Positions 1 through 5,893 are shown, numbered from the stretch's first letter. The stretch is DNA of 7,803 bases from Acidobacteriota bacterium (GCA_031254095.1 JAIRVC010000243.1:1-7803), one strand, 5' to 3'. A program made the numbers and translations. Notes: generated by a model from the sequence alone, not told the origin.

Positions 1-969
1 GTGCTGTGCCTGCTGGCCGGCATCGTTTCGGCTCATTTTATGTCGGCGCAGGAACCGCCGCCAAAACCTAAAGGCGGCGCAATGCAATTTCCCGTCGATT
101 CGCGCGTTCAAATGCGAACGTACCCTTTCAAGGACGGCGATATCAGTCAGAATATGGAGTACGCCGTATTCGTTTCTTCCAAGGTGAGCAAGGACAAAAA
201 GAATCCTCTCATAATTACACTTCACGGCCTGGGTGCGGGCCCGGCGGTTATGTTCGGCGCAAAGGCGCTGGAACTGGCGGAAGAGGGCGGTTACATTCTC
301 GTAGGCCCAATGGGCTACAACATCCGCGGCTGGTATGGCATACCTAACACGCCGATGCCGAAACAGGGAGTTTCGCCCAAAGCAAAAATGGATTTTCCGG
401 GCGCGAAACCTGGAACGGGAGCTCCGCCGAAACCCGCGAATCCAGACGGCCAGGGTCAACCCGGCGCAAAGGCGGCGGCTAAAACCGGGAACCCCGCGGC
501 AAAGTCGATGGGATCGCTTTTCGGCGATCCTAATGATCCGCCGAATCTCCGGGATTTGAGCGAAAAAGATGTGATGAACGTGGTTGAAATTGTGCGCAGG
601 GAATTCAATATTGACGATAATCGGATTTATCTGATGGGGCATTCCATGGGCGGCGCGGGAACGCTTCACCTCGGAGTGAAATATTCATCAATCTGGGCTG
701 CCCTGGGGCCGATCGCGCCCGCCGCGTTTCAACTCAATCCCGATAGCCTGAAAGAAATATCTAAAATGCCCATAATCTTCGTCCATGGAGACACCGACGA
801 GCTGGTTTCTGTAGACATATCGCGGCAATGGATTGCGAAGGCTAAAGAATTGGGGATGACTTACGAATATAACGAAATGCCCGGTGTGACGCATGGCCCC
901 ATTATCGAACAGGCGCTGCCGAGCATATACGCATTTTTCGCGAAACACTCGAAAACAGCGGCTCGCTGA
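1..969 (+). CDS. Exported alpha/beta hydrolase (PHB depolymerase/esterase-like), possibly 5'-truncated
   Basis: A secreted or periplasmic serine hydrolase of the alpha/beta-hydrolase fold, most like the polyhydroxybutyrate depolymerase/LpqC-type esterases; the substrate cannot be told. Visible are an oxyanion-hole motif LHGLGAG (His75-Gly76), the nucleophile elbow GHSMGG (Ser215), a probable acid in HGDTDELV (Asp266, or Asp264) and the catalytic His298 in GVTHGP. Residues 1-16 are hydrophobic and end in a plausible signal-peptidase site (MSA|QE), but the basic n-region normal for a signal peptide is missing. The reading frame begins with GTG at the first base of the window, so the true start may lie upstream. 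Residues about 118-172 form a Pro/Gly/Ala/Lys-rich low-complexity insert between the core strands and the nucleophile elbow, unusual for the family. The stop is TGA. A second secreted hydrolase follows after 175 bp. The hydrolase fold is certain; the precise activity is not. Confidence 0.85.
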   Translation: MLCLLAGIVSAHFMSAQEPPPKPKGGAMQFPVDSRVQMRTYPFKDGDISQNMEYAVFVSSKVSKDKKNPLIITLHGLGAGPAVMFGAKALELAEEGGYILVGPMGYNIRGWYGIPNTPMPKQGVSPKAKMDFPGAKPGTGAPPKPANPDGQGQPGAKAAAKTGNPAAKSMGSLFGDPNDPPNLRDLSEKDVMNVVEIVRREFNIDDNRIYLMGHSMGGAGTLHLGVKYSSIWAALGPIAPAAFQLNPDSLKEISKMPIIFVHGDTDELVSVDISRQWIAKAKELGMTYEYNEMPGVTHGPIIEQALPSIYAFFAKHSKTAAR

Positions 970-1075
970 TTAATATTCAGCGCTGGCGGAATCTCTCGCT
1001 ATGCTGCTTTCGCACGGTTGGGGCGACGGGCTTATACCGGCGCTGAGTACAATTGATTTTTATCAGTTGCTGACC

Positions 1076-1105
1076 GAAAATCTGAAAGATGAAAAACTGA
1101 AAGAT
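1076..1105 (+). repeat. Two tandem copies of a 15-bp repeat upstream of the second hydrolase
   Basis: GAAAATCTGAAAGAT at 1076-1090 is followed directly by GAAAAACTGAAAGAT at 1091-1105, 14 of 15 bases identical. It lies 40 bp before the start codon of the next gene, in its probable 5' leader. It could be a regulator site or a chance duplication. A longer open frame from 1001 would translate it as ENLKD-EKLKD, but the signal peptide and RBS favour the later start. Confidence 0.5.
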
Positions 1106-1130
1106 TCGGTTTTGAGTGCAGAGCAAGATA

Positions 1131-1137
1131 AGGGAGG
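1131..1137 (+). promoter_or_regulatory. Ribosome binding site that sets the start at 1145
   Basis: AGGGAGG lies 7 bases before the ATG at 1145. It is followed at once by a textbook signal peptide, so 1145 is a better start than the in-frame ATG at 1001, which has no comparable site and would bury the signal peptide 48 residues inside the protein. Confidence 0.85.
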
Positions 1138-1144
1138 ATTTGAA

Positions 1145-2137
1145 ATGTTAAGGAAACTCTTTGTAAGCGCATTTATACTCGGACTGTTCGCGGCGCTCCC
1201 CGCCGAGGCGCGAACGGACAGGATCAAAGTACGCGGCGCTTCGCTGGAAGGCAACCTCGAAGGCAATTCGCCCGAGCGCGATGTGCTGGTTGTGCTGCCG
1301 CCAAATTACGACAGCAATCCGGACAAGCGCTATCCGGTTATATATTTTCTGCATGGCTTCTTCGCGACATTGACCGCCTATGATGAACTCGTGAAGTTCC
1401 AGGATGCCGTCGATGAGGCGGCGAAAGCGGGCAACGAGGTCATTGTCGTCGTTCCGGATGCCAACACAAAGTGGAAGGGGGCGATGTACGGCGCTTCCGT
1501 TACAACCGGCGACTTCCCGCTATTCATAGCGCAGGATCTGGTGAAGCACATCGACAGCAATTACCGGACGCTCGCCCGGCCGGAGAGCCGGGGACTGTCG
1601 GGACATTCAATGGGCGGGTTCGGCACGCTCAAGATTGCAATGCTCTATCCGGGCACATTCTCCAGCATCTTCGCGATGGCGCCGTGCTGCCTGTCGCCGA
1701 ACAATTACACCGTCGAACAGGTGCAGTCTGCGCTGGCGATGAATTCGGAGCAGATCGCTTCCGGAGGATTCGGTCAGTTGGCAGCCGGCGCGTCAATGGC
1801 GGCATGGGCGCCCGATCCGAACAATCCGCCTCACTACATCATGAACGGGGTCAAGGACGGCGCGATAGATCCGCTGTTTAACGCCCGTATGCGCGCCAAC
1901 TCGCCGCTGGTGATGTTTCCGCAATATCTGCCATCAATGAGGGCGCTGAAGGCGATACAGCTTGAAGTCGGCGACAAGGACAGCCTGATCCGCGACGATA
2001 CGTGGATGCACGAGGAGCTGAACAAATTCGGCATCCGGCATGAATGGAAAGTATTCGACGGCGACCACGGCAACCGCGTCGCCCCGCGCTTTCGCAGCGA
2101 GCTGCTGCCGTTCTTCGGCCGCCATCTGGCCAGGTGA
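1145..2137 (+). CDS. Exported esterase, esterase D / S-formylglutathione-hydrolase-like family
   Basis: A 330-residue secreted serine esterase of the 'putative esterase' (esterase D-like) alpha/beta-hydrolase family. Residues 1-22 are a classical Sec signal peptide (MLRK n-region, hydrophobic core, cleavage after AEA). The mature protein carries the oxyanion motif HGFF (His70-Gly71), the nucleophile elbow GHSMGG (Ser155), the probable acid in VGDKD (Asp279, or Asp277) and the catalytic His308 in FDGDHGN, in the order usual for the fold. It follows another exported hydrolase of a different subfamily on the same strand. The 175-bp gap has only a weak promoter candidate (TTGATT at 1053, GAAAAT at 1076), so co-transcription is possible but not shown. 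The stop is TGA. Export argues against a housekeeping S-formylglutathione hydrolase role; hydrolysis of an external ester or acylated sugar is an inference. Confidence 0.88.
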   Translation: MLRKLFVSAFILGLFAALPAEARTDRIKVRGASLEGNLEGNSPERDVLVVLPPNYDSNPDKRYPVIYFLHGFFATLTAYDELVKFQDAVDEAAKAGNEVIVVVPDANTKWKGAMYGASVTTGDFPLFIAQDLVKHIDSNYRTLARPESRGLSGHSMGGFGTLKIAMLYPGTFSSIFAMAPCCLSPNNYTVEQVQSALAMNSEQIASGGFGQLAAGASMAAWAPDPNNPPHYIMNGVKDGAIDPLFNARMRANSPLVMFPQYLPSMRALKAIQLEVGDKDSLIRDDTWMHEELNKFGIRHEWKVFDGDHGNRVAPRFRSELLPFFGRHLAR

Positions 2138-2339
2138 AAAGCGGAAGAGGCGGGAACGATTTCGCAAAACGAATAATTCGACCGGATCAGAATTGAATGC
2201 ACCGCATTTGGCGGCAGCGCGTCGAGCTTTAAGGGAAAGGCGGAAAGAATACAATTTCAACGGAAGTTTAAGTTAAAAGATACGATACGCGGAAAATATA
2301 GATATAAATGACTGCGGTTAACTCAAAATTTTTCCGCAT

Positions 2340-2363
2340 CATGGAGAATAATTATTCTCCATG
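2340..2363. repeat. Perfect 24-bp palindrome
   Basis: The half site CATGGAGAATAA is followed without a gap by its exact reverse complement. As RNA it would give a 10-bp stem with an AAUU loop on either strand, but no U-tract follows on either side, so it is not a standard intrinsic terminator. It abuts the left end of the 122-bp inverted-repeat element by one base. It could be an operator, an RNA stabiliser or processing hairpin, or part of the mobile element. Confidence 0.7.
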
Positions 2364-2364
2364 G

Positions 2365-2486
2365 GGGAACCTCTAAAAACTCCAAACTCTGCGTTGAGCG
2401 ACCGATCCAAAATACTTATTTACGCAAACGTAAACTCCGCTTTTGTTCCAGTCGCACGCCTTTATTTTGCGTTTTTTGAGGTTCCC
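2365..2486. mobile_element. Putative MITE-like element, 122 bp, 16-bp terminal inverted repeats
   Basis: The left end reads GGGAACCTCTAAAAAC (2365-2380); the right end (2471-2486) is its reverse complement with one mismatch, 15 of 16 bases. The interior is non-coding and AT-richer than the neighbouring genes. Short size, matched termini and no open frame fit a non-autonomous transposable element or IS remnant. No clear target-site duplication flanks it (ATGG on the left, TTAT on the right), which weakens the call. A structured 3' UTR sequence is the alternative. Confidence 0.45.
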
Positions 2487-2501
2487 TTATGCGGCAAGGG
2501 A
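2483..2501 (-). other. Stem-loop just downstream of the selenoprotein stop codon
   Basis: On the minus strand TCCCTT and AAGGGA form a 6-bp stem with a 7-base loop (GCCGCAT), 7 bases after the terminal TGA. No T-run follows directly, so it is at best an untypical terminator or a 3'-end stabiliser. It overlaps the right terminus of the inverted-repeat element. Confidence 0.4.
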
Positions 2502-2508
2502 GCGCAAA

Positions 2509-4197
2509 TCAACGCCAGTTGTCGATCTGAACGCTCTGCAAATAACGCAGGCCTCCGATGCTGTAGTAATTATTGTTTGTTCCGCCGGCCACAATAATCG
2601 ACATATTTGGCGCCATTGGCTTGGGCGCGGGGCTTTTCGCCTTGGCGGCTTGTCCCGCGCTGGCCGCCGGTGCGACGAGGAATGTCTCAAAGTCCTCAAC
2701 CGTGCGATAACCGGCTTCTTTGACGAAATTGGCGATCGGCGGACTCAGTATGGCGGTCGCTCCAAACAGCCCGCCCTGTTGATCGAAGATGCTCTTAATG
2801 ATCGTGGGATAGTTCATCTCTTTACCCCATGACGCGGCTCTCCAGTTTGCCGCGGAAAGGACGCCCCAGCCTTCGAAAAGGCTGACGACGTTTTCATTTT
2901 TCCGATATCCTTTCCGGACGGAGAATGGTTCCCAGGGCGATTCTTCTTCATTTTCGCCCAGCACGATATTGATCAGGTTCATTGGATTGCCGACAACGCC
3001 CATATAGGTCGTGCCGACTTTTCCGCAGTTGCCGAGGTTTATTGATATCAATGTCCATGCCCGGCCTATCGTCGTGTTGGCATGGGCGTAAGGGCCCATC
3101 GCGCCCACGGTATAATTGATGCCGAGTTCATTGCGTATGGAACCGTTGATGAGCAGCGCGGCCACGAATGAATTATCGGATACCGACATGGATTCCTTGC
3201 CTGTCGAGGCGACGGCCAGCAGCAATGGGAAATATTCAGGTTTAGCGCCTGCCATTACGGCGTTGACCGCGACATCACGAACCGTATATGTCCAGTATTC
3301 AAAATAATTTCCGGTGTTCGTGGGCGACATTTTGCCGACGATTTCATCAGGATCGCGGCTTGTGTTCGCCAGCATTTCATTGACTCGTTCCGCTGTCGGC
3401 AAAACGATGGGCAGGAAATCCGTCCAGCGTTTTTCTTCAAACATCTTGCGGAGATTCGCTTCCGTATCGGTAAACGTAGCGGGACCCCTGTCGCGAATGA
3501 TTTCGCCCGTGCGTTTTTCATCATTCGTTAGCGGTTTGGTGAATTTTTCCACGATTTCCTGCATCACAGGCTGTTTAGAAATTGGATTTCTGCCGTTGAT
3601 GACATCGCGTTTCAGTTCCGGGCGTGTTTTTGCCCAGACAGGACCTTGTATCCACTGGGTTCTCAGACCGGGAAGTCCTTCATTGAGCGCTTTTTCAGTT
3701 TCCTGTTCGTAAAACTCGGACAGAACGACGGGAATCGATGGGATGCCCATTGTTGTTTCAAAAGTAATTGCGTGACCGACAACTGCCGGCGCGCACTGGC
3801 TTCAGTGACCCAAGGCAATGATGATGCCGTCCGCTTTTTCCTTCATTTCCGCCCAGAGAGCCGGATCTTCCGCCTCAAATCCGCCGCCGCCTTTTCTTTT
3901 GTAAAGGGTCGTGGTTTTAGGGTGGTTTTCCTTGAACCAATCCTGTATTTCATACAGAAGATTGTCTCCGCCGATGTATCCATCATCGACGAGGTAAATA
4001 GTCTTGCCCTCAAGCGTATTGAGACGAGGCGCCATATTTTTCAGCTTGATCGGCGGCGGGTTGCCGAGCGGGTTCAGCACCGTGATTTTCTCCGCCGTGT
4101 TATTCTGCGCGATGGCCTGGTTGCCTACGGTTGAATAACCGCAAAAAAGGCCGATGCACAATGCCGCGATGACGGCCGCGGATTTATGCCATTTCAT
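2509..4197 (-). CDS. Exported UGSC-family selenoprotein with in-frame TGA (Sec132)
   Basis: One 562-residue protein, read through a TGA at 3802-3804 as selenocysteine. Residues 1-30 are a Sec-type signal peptide (MKWHK n-region, hydrophobic core, AIA|QN). Residues about 36-190 are a UGSC-type domain: ITVLNPLGNPP, LEGKTIYLVDDG, then a strand ending IIIALGH directly before Sec132-Ser-Gln-Cys135, followed by the family-like APAVVGHAITFE..GIPSIPVV. The second region (about 262-507) carries LPIVLPTAERV, DVAVNAVMAGAKPEYFP (308-324) and ENEEESPWEPF (415-425), a module I recall as accompanying large UGSC proteins. An Ala/Pro/Lys linker (508-530) and a 32-residue tail end the chain. A Sec/Cys redox pair is expected; substrate and reaction are unknown. 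The RBS AAGGAGG (4205-4211) is 7 bases before the ATG. The terminal stop is also TGA (2509-2511). Ordinary gene calling would report two genes, 3802-4197 and 2509-3750. A frameshift is excluded because both parts share one frame; a nonsense mutation is possible but unlikely given the motif and hairpin. Confidence 0.9.
3769..3795 (-). promoter_or_regulatory. Bacterial SECIS-like hairpin downstream of the in-frame TGA
   Basis: In the mRNA the segment starting 6 bases after UGA folds as an outer stem UGCG/CGCA, an internal loop (CG opposite UCA) and an inner stem CCGGC/GUCGG closed by the tetraloop AGUU (3781-3784). The loop G (3783) lies 18 bases after the UGA. Bacterial SECIS elements are known as hairpins inside the coding region just after UGA, with a G in the first two loop positions, which SelB binds. 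Size, distance and loop G all fit. The fold was made by hand, without energy calculation. Confidence 0.65.
3802..3804 (-). other. Selenocysteine codon (TGA) in the UGSC-type motif
   Basis: TGA occupies the position of the family's Sec/Cys in a U-x-x-C motif, here Sec-Ser-Gln-Cys. Between it and the next ATG (3748-3750) are 17 sense codons that continue the expected domain sequence. TGA terminates four other genes in this window (stops at 967-969, 2135-2137, 5754-5756 and 6612-6614), so the codon is not globally reassigned. Confidence 0.88.
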
Positions 4198-4204
4198 ACA
4201 TTTT

Positions 4205-4211
4205 CCTCCTT
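4205..4211 (-). promoter_or_regulatory. Ribosome binding site of the selenoprotein gene
   Basis: AAGGAGG on the minus strand, 7 bases before the ATG at 4197; it fixes the start immediately ahead of the signal peptide. Confidence 0.85.
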
Positions 4212-4302
4212 GGACTATTTTGTCCGGGTGTATTTTCAGGGATTCTGCCGCGCCGCGTAGCCGTGTATGGGTGGAAAGGCGCGCGACGCCGGGACGACGA
4301 AG

Positions 4303-4331
4303 ATTATGTCAAAGATTACAATCAATCTCAA
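4303..4331 (-). promoter_or_regulatory. Candidate sigma70-type promoter for the selenoprotein gene
   Basis: On the minus strand TTGAGA (4326-4331, 5 of 6 to TTGACA), a 17-bp spacer and CATAAT (4303-4308, 5 of 6 to TATAAT). It implies an untranslated leader of about 100 bases. It abuts the divergent promoter candidate of the threonine synthase gene. Confidence 0.55.
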
Positions 4332-4361
4332 CTGATACGGAACGTGTCTTATGGGTATAAT
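4332..4361 (+). promoter_or_regulatory. Candidate sigma70-type promoter for thrC
   Basis: A perfect TATAAT at 4356-4361, with CTGATA (4332-4337, 4 of 6 to TTGACA) 18 bp upstream. The start codon lies about 40 bp downstream, preceded by an AAGGAG ribosome site at 4388-4393. Confidence 0.55.
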
Positions 4362-4400
4362 GTCATTGAATTGTTTTGAACAGGCATAAGGAGAGATGGG

Positions 4401-5756
4401 ATGGATTCGATGTTATACGCAAGCACCAACCGGCAGGCGCCGGCGGTAAAACTGGCGGAGGCGCTTTTACGGGGTCAGGCGCCGGACAAAGGGCTTTACC
4501 TTCCTGTGGAAATTCCACGTTTCGCGCCGGGAGAACTTGCGTCGCTTTATGATAAGTCCTATCCGGAGATAGCCGCCGCCGTTCTGGAAAAATTCACGGC
4601 GGGAACGTTTGCAACGAATGAACTCCTTGAAATGTGCCGGAGCGCCTACGTTTTTGACGTTCCGCTGGAACGCGTGGACGCGCAAAGACACGTGATGCGC
4701 CTTGACCGCGGCCCCACCGCGTCATTCAAGGATTTTGCCGGGCTCATGATGGGACGGATGTTTGGAACGCTGCGCCGGAACGCCGCTGGCGGGCGGCTCG
4801 TGATCCTGACGGCGACCAGCGGCGACACCGGCAGCGCCATAGCGAACGCCTTTTACAAAATCCCGAACGTGGAGGTGATGATCCTTTTCCCGCCGGCCGA
4901 AGTCAGCGCGCGGCAGCGCAAGCAGATGACGACGCTCGGGGAGAACATTACCGCGGTCGGCGTCGAAGGAAAATTCGACGACTGCCAGGCGCTGGTCAAG
5001 CAGGCTTTCGCCGATGAAACCCTGCGCGGCATAGAACTGACTTCCGCAAATTCCATCAACATCGGCCGCCTTTTGCCCCAGATCGTCTATTACGTTTACG
5101 CGGCCGCCCGGTTGACCAAAGGAGAGAAGCCGATAGTATTTTCCGTCCCGTCCGGAAATTTCGGCAATATGATGGGCGCGCTGCTCGCTTCGCGTATGGG
5201 CCTGCCGCTTGAAAAGCTTGTTGTCGCCACCAACGAAAACGACGAAGTTCCGCGTTTTATGGAAACGGCGGAATATCACAAAATTGTTCCATCGCTGGCG
5301 TGTCTTTCAAACGCCATGAATGTCGGGCATCCCAGCAACTTTGCCCGCGTAATCGCCCTTTTTGACGGCTGGCTGGACGAAACAGGCGTCATGCGGCGCA
5401 AGCCGGACATGGAACGAATGAGCAGGGAACTGTGGGCGACCGGCGTTACGGATGCGGAAACGCGCGAAACAATTCAAAAAACGTGGCGCGAACATCAACT
5501 GCTTCTGGAACCGCACGGGGCTGTCGGCTGGCTCGGCCTTGAGCGCTATTTACGGGAAACTTCCTCGACGGCGACGGCGGTTTCAGTGGAAACGGCGCAT
5601 CCAGCCAAATTCCCTGAAGAAATCGAAAAACTGCTCGGTTTTTCACCGGAGGTTCCGCCCAGCCTCGCGGCTCTGGGAACAAAATCAGAGCATTATCTGA
5701 CCATGCCGGGTGATTACGGCGCGTTTCACAAACTGCTTTTGGATACATATAAATGA
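4401..5756 (+). CDS. thrC: Threonine synthase
   Basis: PLP-dependent threonine synthase, the last step of threonine biosynthesis: O-phospho-L-homoserine plus water gives L-threonine and phosphate, in the cytoplasm. The 451-residue length is close to that of the E. coli-type enzymes. The N-terminal ST-R-AP...LRGQAPDKGLYLP pattern (residues about 8-38) is typical of this class. The PLP lysine is Lys110 in PTASFKDF. SGDTGSA (140-146) and PSGNFGN (250-256) are the glycine-rich loops expected to bind cofactor and substrate phosphate. LLEPHGAVG near residue 371 fits the C-terminal part of the fold. The start at 4401 has AAGGAG 7 bases upstream; an in-frame Met four codons in is less well placed. 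No other threonine gene is adjacent: the gene stands alone, divergent from the selenoprotein gene. The stop is TGA. Confidence 0.95.
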   Translation: MDSMLYASTNRQAPAVKLAEALLRGQAPDKGLYLPVEIPRFAPGELASLYDKSYPEIAAAVLEKFTAGTFATNELLEMCRSAYVFDVPLERVDAQRHVMRLDRGPTASFKDFAGLMMGRMFGTLRRNAAGGRLVILTATSGDTGSAIANAFYKIPNVEVMILFPPAEVSARQRKQMTTLGENITAVGVEGKFDDCQALVKQAFADETLRGIELTSANSINIGRLLPQIVYYVYAAARLTKGEKPIVFSVPSGNFGNMMGALLASRMGLPLEKLVVATNENDEVPRFMETAEYHKIVPSLACLSNAMNVGHPSNFARVIALFDGWLDETGVMRRKPDMERMSRELWATGVTDAETRETIQKTWREHQLLLEPHGAVGWLGLERYLRETSSTATAVSVETAHPAKFPEEIEKLLGFSPEVPPSLAALGTKSEHYLTMPGDYGAFHKLLLDTYK

Positions 5757-5790
5757 CGCTTCCGCAAATCATGCGCAGGGAAGAAAAATG

Positions 5791-5816
5791 AAAGAAAAAT
5801 AAACATTTTTTTCTTT
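5791..5816. terminator. Weak A/T stem, possible terminator after thrC
   Basis: AAAGAAAAA (5791-5799) pairs with TTTTTCTTT (5808-5816) across an 8-base loop. The stem has only one G-C pair, so it would be unstable. The T-rich arm could still end transcription on the + strand, and the A-rich arm does the same job in mirror image on the other strand. Confidence 0.25.
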
Positions 5817-5832
5817 ATGTCGATTTTTAGTG

Positions 5833-5838
5833 TATAGT
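5833..5838 (+). promoter_or_regulatory. Possible -10 box for the RRM gene
   Basis: TATAGT matches the -10 consensus in 5 of 6 positions in an AT-rich stretch; no good -35 box is visible 16-18 bp upstream. If used, the RRM mRNA would have a leader of about 175 bases containing the hairpin at 5836-5852 and the 8-codon frame at 5867-5893. Confidence 0.3.
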
Positions 5839-5852
5839 TTTAAGATAAAACT
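5836..5852 (+). other. Small AU-rich hairpin in the RRM leader
   Basis: AGTTTTA and TAAAACT form a 7-bp inverted repeat around AGA. It lies directly after the -10-like box, so it could be an operator or the first hairpin of the transcript. It is short and AT-rich and may be chance. Confidence 0.3.
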
Positions 5853-5866
5853 GATTTTAGGAGTAT

Positions 5867-5893
5867 ATGAATTTCCGGTTTTACCGAGGTTAA
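5867..5893 (+). CDS. Possible 8-codon leader peptide
   Basis: ATG to TAA encodes MNFRFYRG. AGGAG (5859-5863) lies 3 bases upstream, closer than usual. It sits about 130 bp before the RRM gene in a region without other genes. It could be a regulatory upstream ORF or chance; the sequence gives no function. Confidence 0.2.
   Translation: MNFRFYRG

Larger units (their letters stand above)
2138..2508. other. Gene-free 371-bp region with nested inverted repeats
   Basis: No convincing gene is visible: short open frames here lack an RBS and protein-like composition. The first 200 bp become AT-rich (about 2275-2335) and show nothing recognisable. From 2334 on there are several symmetric sequences: a perfect palindrome, a MITE-like inverted-repeat element with a small internal hairpin (TTTACG-CAAA-CGTAAA at 2419-2434), and a stem-loop just past the stop of the minus-strand gene. 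The hexamers CCGCAT (2334-2339) and ATGCGG (2489-2494) form an outer inverted pair around palindrome and element. It separates two genes transcribed toward each other. Confidence 0.6.

Noticed and set aside
1001..1144. N-terminal extension of the second esterase from the ATG at 1001
   Set aside because: It has no ribosome site, would place the signal peptide 48 residues inside, and contains the 15-bp tandem repeat; AGGGAGG and the signal peptide mark 1145 as the start.
2361..2832. Plus-strand open frames of 78 and 129 codons over the end of the selenoprotein gene
   Set aside because: They lack ribosome sites, have odd composition and are shadows of the minus-strand gene and the repeat region.
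3748..3750. ATG as start of an independent 413-residue protein
   Set aside because: No Shine-Dalgarno site precedes it, and the open frame continues upstream to the TGA with codons that match the UGSC-like domain.
3802..3804. Global reassignment of TGA to an amino acid, or a nonsense mutation
   Set aside because: TGA ends at least four other genes here, tryptophan is encoded by TGG, and the flanking coding sequence shows no decay; the codon falls exactly at the family's Sec position with a hairpin after it.
4722..5279. 185-codon minus-strand frame opposite thrC
   Set aside because: Antisense to the catalytic core of threonine synthase, with no ribosome site and a His/Arg-rich shadow composition.
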